Shown: positions 54,501-62,051 of the stretch, piece after piece
Layout of the letters: each line of letters starts with the position of its first letter
Numbering within the stretch: position 1 is the stretch's first letter
Assembly: GCA_947468275.1 (NCBI GenBank)
Contig: CANIKO010000003.1
Span: 62,001 to 126,000, forward strand
Length of the DNA stretch: 64,000 bases
Direction: 5' to 3'
Source: Bacteroidota bacterium
Lineage (GTDB): Bacteria > Bacteroidota > Bacteroidia > NS11-12g > UBA9320
Position numbers and translations under genes: made by a program
The notes under the pieces: model-generated
Told to the model about the DNA's origin: nothing
The model's input: only the letters and a program-made list of their open reading frames with translations
The model's database searches: none

Positions 54501-54640
54501 GCAAAGAAGTAATGGCAGATATTAAATTTAACACATCCATTACGGTTTCTGACCACCATTTAACGGCCGGTATTTATACCATAAGATTAACCGATGCAAA
54601 AGGAAACAATACCATCTTAAGACTTGAAGTTAAAGACTAA
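48539..54640 (+). CDS. Giant surface protein: propellers, Calx-beta, PKD repeats and T9SS sorting domain
   Basis: 2033 residues, probably exported to the cell surface. Order: signal peptide (about 1-25); beta-propeller-like region (about 26-355); Calx-beta domain (about 357-466, SISKDTASEAGK...ITINDND); Ig-like segment (about 468-590); second propeller-like region (about 595-950); anchor-D type domain (about 955-1045, SGTNKFVIQNTGNATLSV); Cys-rich Ig-like segment; nine PKD domains of about 80 residues (about 1138-1862; each has a variant of W-x-F/L-G-D/N-G); one PKD-like domain; and a T9SS type A sorting domain from LYPNPTKDNFT. It could be a gliding or adhesion protein; no catalytic motif is seen. 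Its promoter is upstream and a terminator follows. Confidence 0.85.
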   Translation: MKSIKLIKGLLTFIVCLTLGQKLSAQSLFSSGNLVVLQTSGTASKASSAVTLKEITPSGTPGMSVTIPSTGPTPFQSAGIFGGSEGFLTTSSDGKYLVLGGYLTSATISDITATSSASVPRVMGIVYPSGFYLQIDSSNKFYSVNDIRGGISDGTNFWASGASNATDGINYFGPGSKAGLGASATPPKAYGLRIFNGQIYYSTQKAGPTNTTSQLGIFALGSGMPTSGTISVNQIINTGTAIPQDFSFNPNGDTCYIAINLNTALGGIQKWAKNGSSWSLLYTLGTGVTNIGAYGLVVDYSGANPVIYATTFDAAGNRVIKIIDKGKLTTAITTTLVSATTNVYYKGIAFAPVASGLPLVNLSISKDTASEAGKSVVTITANASSPVSGNQTVSLAISGTGITSGDYSLTNSTITLFDGTTSGSVTFTVKDDILGEGKEVVDLKISSPSSGIILGKRVVQSITINDNDGNNRPTIAMNVNKTTNFIDGETTTPPASPFKLSGAVSDPTDPASKLGVDFIINDLETFSGNLSIAISSSNTSVVPNSGINFSGADTFRNIKITPSGVGYSNIRIRVSDGTDSTFFILAFASSATSKTPSNTLWHTGISDASDAIALDDNYYLTGDDELNLLNVYSRSASGLPVISYNYTSNLSLPDPGKPEVDLEAATPSMLKSKRIYWLGSMSNGKDPFDDKPNRDRIFATTYSGTGSSTSFSFSGYATLRSRILSWGDANGYSFTASAAAGVDSKLPNGFAAEGMVFGPDSTTLYIGFRAPLVPKGSRTKAVIAPIKNFETWFNNGSPSGNPSFGNPIELNLGGRGIRDLIRLSNGTYIIVAGNSGSDPIIGAIYTWSGYAIDAPIPVKSSASDSLNMEGAMQVNSGGKLSLTSLQVITDKGADVLYNDGTEAKEFGDLIYRKFRSDNLTSIDLSNPEITLWGNNILINDGDVTPNTAYNTGFGNVNLLSSGTNKFVIQNTGNATLSVSGINFSGTNSADFSLVNPPSFPLSIGAGSSQTISVKFTPTAAGSRLATFNISSNDFDEATYDVALAGNGVCASPSIPTLSASSLSNCGTKSTSLNISGGLINSATNWQWYSGSCGGTSVGSGTTINVSPTITTTYFARGEGGCVTAGSCENITITVNPNPVAAFTVSNHCLGNAVNFSNQSIGATTSLWDFGDGKISALNSPTYTYASVGNYTIKLGVTTANGCKDSIINTVTVFPKPTVSFNATPNSICRGGLMTFTNTTTNGSTYNWNFGNGTVSTSTNPTNSYNTAGNFNVKLAATSTNGCKDSTTKSVSVLPRPSAGFTVNNGCINDNLSFVSSSIGSVTHAWTFGDATTSSASNPSKAYSTAGTFNVQLIITSSNGCSDTAISSITSYPRPAASFTSSGTECADHPAIFTNTSTLSSGYMTYQWNFGDGNKSGATSPSNTFIAGGTYTVVLTTTSNKGCSASAGSNFVVNSKPLANFNALSVCQGVNVVFNNISIGGSSYSWDFGDAVTSNLSSPTHSYSNAGIFNIKLTVSNATNCSDVVTKQVVIFDNPVANFTATDRCLGLPISFANSSTGVNDLIWQFGDGNSSGYTYPNYTYKNSGTYTVTLVVKSMNGCLSSVAKSVSVFAKPNVTFSVNNRNQCLNGNSFTYTDNTTIATGTFNRFWSLGNGSNSTVSSNVISYSGLGNYNIKLVATSNNGCKDSSSDLVKVYPKPIANFSINNANQCFKNHLFVFTDASSIASGSLGRSWNLGNTLESNGTIQYKNYSTADTYTIKLFVNSEFGCMDSIIKTITLNPSPTADFAINNDFQCVNGNNFIFTNNSSGVIFNSVWKFGDGSNSIASNSSKTYALAGIYTVVLKVNTAFGCSDSSNSTVNILNNPSSIKITGATTATRGSSQIYSVPYTAGSTYNWVATNGKVVSNGANMIQIIWNTVGTNGSVQVTETAANGCIGNPANLNVALTSSAAVQSVNRNTFAARLYPNPTKDNFTITVSTGDMVNMRIYDHIGKEVMADIKFNTSITVSDHHLTAGIYTIRLTDAKGNNTILRLEVKD

Positions 54641-54662
54641 TTCAAATAAATCATCTTCATAA

Positions 54663-54703
54663 AAAATCCTGGAAGAGTTGATTCTTTTCCGGGATTTTTT
54701 TTT
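54663..54703 (+). terminator. Rho-independent terminator of the giant PKD gene
   Basis: AAATCCTGGAA pairs with TTCCGGGATTT around an 11-14-base loop, followed by a run of T. Confidence 0.72.
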
Positions 54704-54901
54704 GAAATGAGGGTTAATTTCTTAATATTCCCCATTTAAGTTTAACCTTTTCATAAGGCTAACTTTCCTCTTTATTTATGTTGAAGTGTTTTTTTTTGTA
54801 ATGTGATAAATAACGTATTTCTACAATTCAAATTTAGGGTTATTCAATTTTTTATCAAGTTTCTTTATTAAGGTTTTTTTTAAAGTTTTAAACATTGAAA
54901 A

Positions 54902-55207
54902 ATGATAAATAAACGAAAAGTGAAATTAGCCGTTATATCCGATGTTCATTTAGGCACCTATGGCTGTCATGCTAAGGAACTTAAACACTATTTGGAAACC
55001 ATTTCACCAGAGATATTAATTCTTAATGGTGACATTATTGATATTTGGCAGTTTAGCAAAAACTATTGGCCAAAAAGCCACATGAAGGTTATTCGTCAAA
55101 TTTTAAAGCTTTCGGAAAATTTGATAATAATTTTTTTATCATATGTTGTTTTTTTAAGAGTTCAAAGCAAGGTTGAAAATATTACCAAATTCATATTTCC
55201 AAATTAA
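54902..55207 (+). pseudogene. Truncated UDP-2,3-diacylglucosamine diphosphatase-like metallophosphoesterase
   Basis: The first 70 residues match the metallophosphoesterase family: ISDVHLGTYGCHAKEL (the D-x-H motif), ILNGDIIDIWQF (GDxxD) and MKVIRQILKL. The catalytic GNHD and later His motifs of the about 260-residue enzyme are missing. After residue 78 (SENLIIIFLSYVVF) the sequence becomes unrelated. Neither downstream frame continues it, so it is a 3' truncation plus frame disruption rather than a single frameshift. It has no active-site completeness and is probably a dead copy. Confidence 0.75.
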
Positions 55208-55362
55208 GGTTAAGTAGTTAGAAGGTTATGAAAGTCTATAAAAGGTAAAATTTTTTATATTTAATATTGCAATTTGTCAATATGCTTCAGCAAGTGTCAA
55301 TTTATTTTTTTTATAAACTTAAATGTAAAAATTGTTTATCAAGTCTTTAATTTCATTATTAA

Positions 55363-55370
55363 TATATTTG
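55363..55370 (+). promoter_or_regulatory. -7 box of the Nif3-like gene
   Basis: TATATTTG matches TAnnTTTG and lies 15 bases before the ATG at 55386. No TTTG element is seen at the usual spacing. Confidence 0.45.
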
Positions 55371-55385
55371 CCTTCTTAATAAAAA

Positions 55386-56486
55386 ATGATACTTATAAAG
55401 GATATTATCGAGGAATTAGAAACCGTTGCACCAAGTGCATTTCAGGAAGAGTATGATAATAGTGGATTATTAACAGGTGATGTTAATACTGAGGTTACCA
55501 GTGCCTTGGTTTGCTTGGATTGCACTGAGGAAATAATAGAAGAAGCAATTGCTAAGAAATGCAATCTGGTAATAGCGCACCATCCCATAATTTTCAGAGG
55601 TTTAAAAAGGCTAAATGGTAATAATTATGTGGAAAGAACCATTATAAAAGCTATAAGAAATGATATAGCTATTTATGCCATCCATACCAATTTGGATAAT
55701 GTGTTGAACAATGGAGTGAATACTAAAATAGCTGAAAAAATTAGACTTCAAAACCTTAAAATTTTAGATTCAAAATCGGATAAACTTGCAAAGCTGATAA
55801 CATTTGTGCCAACAGAAAATGCAGCTTCAGTAAGAGAAACTTTATTTAATGCCGGTGCCGGAAAAATTGAAAATTATGATTCCTGCTCCTTTAATACCGA
55901 AGGAAAAGGAACATTTAAAGGCAATGAAAATTCAAAACCTTTTTTAGGAAAAAGAGGTGAACTGCATACCGAAAATGAAACCCGAATCGAGACCGTTTTT
56001 CCCCTACATTTAAAAAATAAAATTATTTCATCATTAATTTTGGCTCACCCTTACGAGGAAGTGGCCTACGATATTATTTTGTTAGAAAACAATTGGTCAC
56101 AGGTTGGGTCAGGTATGGTTGGCGAACTAAAGGAAGAAATGCAAGTAAATGATTTTTTGAAAATGCTTAAAAAAAGCATAAATCTTAATGTTATAAAGCA
56201 CACAGATTATAATAAAAATATAAAGAAAGTAGCGGTTTGTGGCGGTTCAGGTAGTTTTTTATTAAGTAAAGCTTTGAAAGCCGGAGCGGATGTTTTTATT
56301 ACTTCAGATTTTAAATACCATGAGTTTTTTGATGCTGAAGGAAAGATAATGATATGCGATGTGGGGCATTATGAATCCGAGCAATTTACTCCCGAATTAA
56401 TTATTGAAATAATTCAAAAAAAATATGCTAATTTTGCAGCCGTTTTAACGGAAACTAATACCAATCCGGTTAATTATTATTACTAA
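55386..56486 (+). CDS. Nif3-like dinuclear metal-centre protein
   Basis: 366 residues. The Nif3/YbgI family has a dinuclear metal site; members form hexamers. Characteristic pieces are FQEEYDNSGLLTGD at the N-terminus, IAHHPIIFRGLKRL (metal His), YAIHTNLDNVLNNGVN, and the C-terminal CDVGHYESEQF. The central insertion (about 130-240) is the PII-like domain found in the longer bacterial form. Biochemical role is not settled (GTP cyclohydrolase-like or regulatory). It overlaps the zinc-ribbon gene by one base (TAATG), so they are cotranslated. Confidence 0.92.
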   Translation: MILIKDIIEELETVAPSAFQEEYDNSGLLTGDVNTEVTSALVCLDCTEEIIEEAIAKKCNLVIAHHPIIFRGLKRLNGNNYVERTIIKAIRNDIAIYAIHTNLDNVLNNGVNTKIAEKIRLQNLKILDSKSDKLAKLITFVPTENAASVRETLFNAGAGKIENYDSCSFNTEGKGTFKGNENSKPFLGKRGELHTENETRIETVFPLHLKNKIISSLILAHPYEEVAYDIILLENNWSQVGSGMVGELKEEMQVNDFLKMLKKSINLNVIKHTDYNKNIKKVAVCGGSGSFLLSKALKAGADVFITSDFKYHEFFDAEGKIMICDVGHYESEQFTPELIIEIIQKKYANFAAVLTETNTNPVNYYY

Positions 56487-57304
56487 TGGCAGTACAAAAA
56501 TCCTTTTCAGTAGAAGACAAATTAAAAGCACTTTTTAGCGTTCAGGCACTCGACAGTAAATTAGATAAACTAAGAGCTGTAAGAGGCGAACTTCCAATGG
56601 AAGTGTCTGACCTTGAAGATGAACTTGCGGGATTACAAACCCGTATTGTAAATATATCTAGCGAGATAGAAGAGTTAGAAGAGAAAATTAAGGTTAACAC
56701 CGAAAAAATAAAAGACTCTAATTCGCTTATTAAAAAATATACGGAGCAATTAAATAACGTAAAAAACAATCGTGAGTTTGATGCCTTGAACAAGGAAATT
56801 GAATTGCAAGGTTTAGAAATATTGGCTGCCGAAAAAAGAATTAACGATACAGGAAGACAAATTACTGAAAAAAACGACCTCGTAGAGGAAGTTAAAAATG
56901 GTCTTGAAGGCAGAATTTCTGATTTAGAGCATAAGAAAAGTGAACTAACCGAAATTGTGGCTGAAACTGAAAAAGAAGAGGCTCATATTTTAGCCGAACG
57001 AGTTGAAGTTGAAAAGCATGTTGAAGACAAACTTATAAAAGCTTATGACAGGATTCGTATAAATGTTAAAAATGGAATTGCCGTTGCACCAATTTTACGT
57101 TCATCTTGCGGAGGTTGTTTTGCTAAAATGCCACCACAGTTAGAAGCTGATATTAAATCTTACAAAAAGATAGTAATATGCGAACACTGTGGACGTGTTT
57201 TGGTTGATGCAAAATTAGCCGGAATAGATGATGAGATAATTGAGGAAGAAGAAAAACCAAAACTTCGACGTCGATTGGGCGCCAAAAAAGAAGGAGAAGA
57301 ATAA
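56486..57304 (+). CDS. C4-type zinc-ribbon coiled-coil protein
   Basis: 272 residues. A long coiled coil (about 30-180) is followed by a four-cysteine zinc ribbon (RSSCGGCFAKMPPQ near 205 and VICEHCGRVLVD near 230) and an acidic-basic tail. This is the CT398-type family, found next to Nif3-like genes in many Bacteroidota, with proposed flagellar or nucleic-acid functions that are not applicable here. It is one base overlapped with Nif3 and followed by a terminator. Confidence 0.87.
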   Translation: MAVQKSFSVEDKLKALFSVQALDSKLDKLRAVRGELPMEVSDLEDELAGLQTRIVNISSEIEELEEKIKVNTEKIKDSNSLIKKYTEQLNNVKNNREFDALNKEIELQGLEILAAEKRINDTGRQITEKNDLVEEVKNGLEGRISDLEHKKSELTEIVAETEKEEAHILAERVEVEKHVEDKLIKAYDRIRINVKNGIAVAPILRSSCGGCFAKMPPQLEADIKSYKKIVICEHCGRVLVDAKLAGIDDEIIEEEEKPKLRRRLGAKKEGEE

Positions 57305-57324
57305 TATTCTTATAATTTTATATT

Positions 57325-57356
57325 AAAGGGATTGGGTAACCAATCCCTTTTTATTT
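57325..57356 (+). terminator. Rho-independent terminator of the Nif3-zinc ribbon operon
   Basis: AAAGGGATTGG (57325-57335) and CCAATCCCTTT (57340-57350) around GTAA, then a T-rich tail. Perfect 11-base arms. Confidence 0.85.
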
Positions 57357-57361
57357 GAAAA

Positions 57362-58855
57362 ATGTTTAAGCTGAAATTTGGTTTTATTCTTTTATTCGGT
57401 TTAGCTGCAGCTAACGCCAGAGCAAAAATTGATTTCAATAAAAATTGTAATCAGGCATTCGAAGATATTTTCAGTCTAAAGCTGCCAAAAGCAAACGAAG
57501 TTTTAAGTAACGAACTTGAGAAAAACCCTCAAAATGCACTTGCTTATTATTTGAAAGGACTAAGTGAAATAATTTTTGTTTTTATAGATGAGGATGAAAA
57601 AAGCTATAAAAAGCTGCAATCTTCAATCCCTCTTAAAATAAAAAATATTGAAAAGTATGGGGGGAAATCAGCCTATACGCAGTTCTTTAAAGGTCAGCTA
57701 CTTTTTTATTTTGGAATTACACAATCAAAATTTGATAATTTTATTCAGGCTGGTTCTAATATTCGAGATAGCTACATTATTCTAAAAAATAATTCAATAA
57801 AATATCCTGCCTTTTTACCTAATAATACAATTATGGGAGTAATTGAAACCTTTTCAGGAACTATTCCTAGTTCTTTTAAATGGATAATTAATATGTTTGG
57901 TGTTAAGGCCTCCGTAAATAATGGAATGAAACGACTTGTTAAAATTAGCGAATCTAGTATTACAAAAGGTTCAGAATTAACGTATTTTAAATTGGAAGCC
58001 AAAATATTTCAAGGGGGATTAAACCATTTAGTTTTGCATGATGAAAAGAAAGGCTGGGAAATACTTAACACCGCTACAAACGACTGGAGAACCAATCTAT
58101 TCAGTGCCTATTTGCGATCATCTTTCCTTGTTAAAATTGGGACCAATGAAGAAGCTATAGAAATATTGAGTAATCGCCCTAAAGGAATTGATTTTGTAGA
58201 TTTTAAGTTTTTAGATTATCTGCTAGGTGTTAGTAAACTTAGCCGACTTGATTCCGATGCTGATACATATTTACTATCTTATATTACAAATTTTAAAGGA
58301 CGAAATTATTTAAAGAGTGCTGTTCAGAAATTGGCTTGGCATTATTTAATTTTAGGGGATTATAAAAATTACCGTTTTTATATGGCAAAAATTCCTCATA
58401 TTGGAAATGAATTTACAGATGAAGATAAGCAGGCAGCTAAAAATGCAACCTCTAAGTATATCCCAAATATTTCGCTGTTGCGGGCCAGGTTATTATTTGA
58501 CGGCGGATATTATGATCGAGCCTTTAAGGAATTGGAAGGAAAATCGACTAATAATTATGCTGAAAAAAGAGATAAAGTGGAGTTCATTTATCGTCTTGCA
58601 CGTATCTATCAAAAGCAGCAAAATAACACATTGGCTATCGCTTATTTTCAAAAGACAATGTTGGTTGGTAAAAATTTGCCTCACTATTATGCAATGGCCT
58701 CTAGTATTGAAATTGCAACAATTTATGAGTTGGAAAATAATTTAGTTAATGCCAAAAAATATTATGAAAAAGCTTTGAGTTTTAGTAAAAATAAAGAGTA
58801 CGTAAATAGCTTGGAACAAAGAGCTAAAGCTGGATTAAGCCGGATTGAAAAATAG
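57362..58855 (+). CDS. Periplasmic TPR-type protein of unknown function
   Basis: 497 residues. Signal peptide (ends about ANARA, residue 21), then helical repeats, TPR-like in places (NALAYYLKGLSEII, RARLLFDGGYYDRAFKELEGK, IYRLARIYQKQQNNTLAIAYFQKTM, YELENNLVNAKKYYEKALSF). TPR proteins act as scaffolds. It is convergent with the transporter gene, with just three bases between the two stop codons. Confidence 0.8.
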   Translation: MFKLKFGFILLFGLAAANARAKIDFNKNCNQAFEDIFSLKLPKANEVLSNELEKNPQNALAYYLKGLSEIIFVFIDEDEKSYKKLQSSIPLKIKNIEKYGGKSAYTQFFKGQLLFYFGITQSKFDNFIQAGSNIRDSYIILKNNSIKYPAFLPNNTIMGVIETFSGTIPSSFKWIINMFGVKASVNNGMKRLVKISESSITKGSELTYFKLEAKIFQGGLNHLVLHDEKKGWEILNTATNDWRTNLFSAYLRSSFLVKIGTNEEAIEILSNRPKGIDFVDFKFLDYLLGVSKLSRLDSDADTYLLSYITNFKGRNYLKSAVQKLAWHYLILGDYKNYRFYMAKIPHIGNEFTDEDKQAAKNATSKYIPNISLLRARLLFDGGYYDRAFKELEGKSTNNYAEKRDKVEFIYRLARIYQKQQNNTLAIAYFQKTMLVGKNLPHYYAMASSIEIATIYELENNLVNAKKYYEKALSFSKNKEYVNSLEQRAKAGLSRIEK

Positions 58856-58858
58856 AAT

Positions 58859-59602
58859 CTATTCTGAAATTAAATTTTCCGCACTGTCATCCTTTAAATA
58901 GTTGTTTATTAAATGATGAACTAAATACAAAACAGGTATCATTACTATCGCTATTATAAATTTATAGATATAATTTCCAGTTCCAATACTTAACACCTTT
59001 TGCAGTGGCCAATTATTTCCAATATAAAAGGCAATAAACAGCACAAGGTAACTGTCGATTAGTTGCGAAATGAGTGTAGATACGGTGGCTCTAAACCAAA
59101 GCAGTTTATGACTATAAATCGTTTTTAATTTTTGAAAAATAACTGCATCTAATATTTGGCCTACTAGAAAGGAAATGAGTGATCCAACTATAATCCATAA
59201 ACCTTGACCAAAAATCGACTTGAATGCCATTTGCATATCTGGCACTCCTTTGTCTATTTGAGAGCCTATCCACCAAGATGCAGGGACTAAACTAATAGCG
59301 ATGAATACCATAAAAAAAGCATAGACAATTAGCGCCGCCGTAAGCCATGAAAGAAATTTAACACCTTTAACCCCGAAGTGTTCGTTTATAATGTCAGTCA
59401 TTATAAAGACTACCGGCCACAGCAAAACCCCTGCAGTGAGATTGAAGGAGAATATGGAACCAAAAAGAGGAATATTAAACTGTTGCCAACCTAGGGTTGC
59501 CTCCAATGAAAAAATTTTCACCCCAATAAACTCAGCTACTATTGCGTTTATTATAAAAAATCCTCCAAGTACTAAAAATAATTTTTGGCGTTTTGATTTC
59601 AT
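58859..59602 (-). CDS. Queuosine precursor transporter (YhhQ/VUT family)
   Basis: 247 residues with six or seven membrane helices. Family markers: FIINAIVAEFIGVKIF near the start, LTAGVLLWPVVFIMTDIINEHFGVKG, and FRATVSTLISQLIDSYLVLFIAF. These inner-membrane proteins take up queuine precursors (preQ0/preQ1) for tRNA modification. No preQ1-type riboswitch was recognised in the upstream interval. It is convergent with the TPR gene. Confidence 0.9.
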   Translation of the reverse strand: MKSKRQKLFLVLGGFFIINAIVAEFIGVKIFSLEATLGWQQFNIPLFGSIFSFNLTAGVLLWPVVFIMTDIINEHFGVKGVKFLSWLTAALIVYAFFMVFIAISLVPASWWIGSQIDKGVPDMQMAFKSIFGQGLWIIVGSLISFLVGQILDAVIFQKLKTIYSHKLLWFRATVSTLISQLIDSYLVLFIAFYIGNNWPLQKVLSIGTGNYIYKFIIAIVMIPVLYLVHHLINNYLKDDSAENLISE

Positions 59603-59699
59603 GCTATATAAAAAAAATAATGTACAATAATATGTAATTAGATTGTATTGTGTGGAAATAAGACAACACTTCTAAGGCACTAAAGGTTCGTTTCAGTGT

Positions 59700-59707
59700 T
59701 AGCTTTG
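59700..59707 (+). promoter_or_regulatory. -7 box of the TPR gene
   Basis: TAGCTTTG matches TAnnTTTG, 23 bases upstream of the ATG at 59731. Confidence 0.45.
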
Positions 59708-59730
59708 TTACTTTTAAATTAAGGATTGCT

Positions 59731-60738
59731 ATGTTCAGAAAACTTGTATTTATAACCCTAATTATTTTTCTGGTAAAAACAGGATATTCACAGTCTGCGG
59801 CGGAGTGGGTTCAGAGTGGAAATAATAAGATGGAGGAGGGTAATATGCTTGGAGCTATAAAAGATTATACGTCTGCCATTGGTATCGACCCCAATTATGC
59901 GGAAGCCTATTTGGGACGTGGATCGGTATATGGCGAATTACTTTCATTTCCTGAAGCTTATAATGATATTAACAGTGCATTAAGCTTGAAACCTACTTTA
60001 GTAGATGCCTATTTTAACCGAGGTTTTTTGTACTATTTAACTAGAGATTATAATAATGCACTTAAAGATTTTAATCGTTATTTAAGTGCAAAACCAGAGG
60101 ATCCTGATGGATATTTAGCAAGAAGCAACACTCTTTTAAAACTTAATTTTTTGGATTTGGCCAATAAGGATCTTGAAACCTATTTAAATTTTAAACCTAT
60201 AACCTCAACTGATTATGCAACACGCAGTAACGTGAAATTACGAATGCAAGATACTTTGGGGGCAATAAGTGATATAAGCAAAGCCATCGGCCTTGATCCT
60301 GATAATATAGAATTATTTTTAACCCGAGGACATTACTACTGCTCAAAAGGAAATTTTAGAAAAGCCATTGAAGATTATAATGTTTATTTGATAAATAATA
60401 GAACTAACTATATCGCTTTCTTAAAGAGGGGGGAGGCCTATGCGTCGTTGGAAATATATAGTGCTGCCATTGAAGATTATACGAGTGCAATAAAATTGAA
60501 TAACCAAGATGCTAGATTGTTTTTTTATCGCGGAGTTTTTTATTTAGAAAATAAAGACTTTGCAAAAGCAAAAGCTGATTTTTCAGTAGCTTTAACAAAA
60601 AACTACCCGGATCAAGAACTCGTACATTACAATTTAGGAATTGCAGAAATAAATTTGGGTGATACCGACGAAGCCTGCCGCCAATTCAAACAAAGTGGTG
60701 ATATCGCGAAAGAATTTTCAAGCAAATATTGTAAGTAA
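59731..60738 (+). CDS. Secreted tetratricopeptide-repeat protein
   Basis: 335 residues with a signal peptide (ends GYSQ, residue 21) and about eight TPR units, such as AAEWVQSGNNKMEEGNMLGA, DYTSAIGIDPNYAEAYLGRG and DYTSAIKLNNQDARLFFYRG. It probably works in the periplasm as a protein-binding scaffold. No enzymatic domain. It is convergent with pyrE. Confidence 0.88.
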   Translation: MFRKLVFITLIIFLVKTGYSQSAAEWVQSGNNKMEEGNMLGAIKDYTSAIGIDPNYAEAYLGRGSVYGELLSFPEAYNDINSALSLKPTLVDAYFNRGFLYYLTRDYNNALKDFNRYLSAKPEDPDGYLARSNTLLKLNFLDLANKDLETYLNFKPITSTDYATRSNVKLRMQDTLGAISDISKAIGLDPDNIELFLTRGHYYCSKGNFRKAIEDYNVYLINNRTNYIAFLKRGEAYASLEIYSAAIEDYTSAIKLNNQDARLFFYRGVFYLENKDFAKAKADFSVALTKNYPDQELVHYNLGIAEINLGDTDEACRQFKQSGDIAKEFSSKYCK

Positions 60739-60780
60739 TTACGGTCCTATTGTAAAATGCTGATAATAATCAAACAGTTT

Positions 60781-61416
60781 TTATTGTTTCCATAGTGATG
60801 GATTATTGCGCCATTCGGCTAAACTGCTTATTTGATGTTCTGTAACAAATCCGGAGTTTAAAGCTTCTTTAATTAAAGTAGAGTATTCGCTTAATGTAAA
60901 ATATGGACAATTGGCCTTTTTAAAGCTTTCATCAGCTACAGCAAATCCATAACTGAAAATGGCCGCCATCCCTAAAACATTGTAACCATTTTCTCTTAAA
61001 TAATCTACCACCTTAAGACTGCTTCCGCCTGTTGAAATCAAATCTTCAATCACAACAATTTTTTGTCCAGACTCAATTTTGCCTTCAATTTGATTTTTTA
61101 ACCCATGTTCTTTTGGCTTTGGTCGGGCATAGGCATATGGCAGATTAAGTTCATCTGCCGCTAATGCTCCAATGGCAATTCCTGCAGTGGCAACACCTAC
61201 CAAAATTTGGGCATCCGGAAAATGTTCTTTAATTCCTGCCGCTAACGATTCTTTTATAAAACTGCGGATATGGGGAAAGGAAAGGGTAACTCTATTATCG
61301 CAATAAATAGGTGATTTCCAGCCTGAAGCCCATGTGAAAGGGGCCTCAGGACTTAATTTTACAGCTTTGGCTTCCAATAAATATTGGGCTATTTTTGAAG
61401 ATATTTGCAGATTCAT
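60781..61416 (-). CDS. pyrE: Orotate phosphoribosyltransferase
   Basis: Transfers ribose phosphate from PRPP to orotate. 211 residues; the PRPP-binding loop VVIEDLISTGGSSLKV (about 125-139) is intact, and YCDNRVTLSFPHIR and YAYARPKPKEHG fit the family. ATG at 61416 with a -7 box 11 bases upstream. It is divergent from the Nudix gene at 61449 with just 32 bases between them, so both promoters overlap. Confidence 0.96.
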   Translation of the reverse strand: MNLQISSKIAQYLLEAKAVKLSPEAPFTWASGWKSPIYCDNRVTLSFPHIRSFIKESLAAGIKEHFPDAQILVGVATAGIAIGALAADELNLPYAYARPKPKEHGLKNQIEGKIESGQKIVVIEDLISTGGSSLKVVDYLRENGYNVLGMAAIFSYGFAVADESFKKANCPYFTLSEYSTLIKEALNSGFVTEHQISSLAEWRNNPSLWKQ

Positions 61417-61427
61417 AGTGTGAACCG

Positions 61428-61435
61428 CAAACTTA
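61428..61435 (-). promoter_or_regulatory. -7 box of pyrE
   Basis: Minus-strand TAAGTTTG, 11 bases from the ATG at 61416, inside the 32-base divergent gap. Confidence 0.5.
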
Positions 61436-61448
61436 CAGAGATAATCGA

Positions 61449-62051
61449 ATGAAAACCATTTTTTACGAACAAAACCAGCTTAATATTTCAAAAAAAATGG
61501 AGTCTGGTTATTTGCATGTTTATACCGACCCCACTCCAATGCAACTCAAGTTTATTATCGATCTTTTTTTAAACTCAAAAAATTATAACGGATTAATAGT
61601 AGGAGAGGAGTCCACTATTTTAAAGCAAATTAAAAAACAGTTTATTCATATTAAAGCAGCCGGTGGATTGGTTTTTAATAAGAAGGGAGAATTGCTTTTG
61701 ATTAAGAGGTTGGGCAAATGGGATTTACCAAAAGGCAAGCTTGAACCTGAAGAAACCAAACAAATTGGTGCCATCCGCGAAGTGGAAGAGGAATGCGGAA
61801 TACATGGTGTAAGTATCCTTAAAAAGTTGAAATCATCCTATCATGTTTATCCTTTTGCAAATGCTTGGGCACTAAAAACTTCCTATTGGTATAGTATGAA
61901 ATATGAAGGGGATGAAAAATTAATTCCTCAGGTGGAAGAAAATATTACTGAAGCTGTTTGGGTGGATTTTAAAACTTTGGACCTCGATAAATTAGAAACC
62001 TATTCAGCTATAGCAAAGGTTCTACGTCAATCACAATCTCTTTTGGAATAA
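61449..62051 (+). CDS. Nudix hydrolase
   Basis: 200 residues. Nudix box: GKLEPEETKQIGAIREVEEECGI (residues about 97-120; G-x5-E-x7-REVxEEC-G) with the preceding KWDLPK, the signature of enzymes hydrolysing nucleoside diphosphates linked to X. The N-terminal extension (about 1-70) is outside the typical domain. The substrate is not determined. Its last 44 bases overlap, antisense, the coaD coding region. Confidence 0.92.
   Translation: MKTIFYEQNQLNISKKMESGYLHVYTDPTPMQLKFIIDLFLNSKNYNGLIVGEESTILKQIKKQFIHIKAAGGLVFNKKGELLLIKRLGKWDLPKGKLEPEETKQIGAIREVEEECGIHGVSILKKLKSSYHVYPFANAWALKTSYWYSMKYEGDEKLIPQVEENITEAVWVDFKTLDLDKLETYSAIAKVLRQSQSLLE

Noticed and set aside
59684-59700. tRNA T-arm-like GGTTCG
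   Set aside because: No cloverleaf could be drawn around it; it is isolated.
59603-59730. preQ1 riboswitch upstream of the queuosine-precursor transporter
   Set aside because: No H-type pseudoknot pattern could be seen in this interval.
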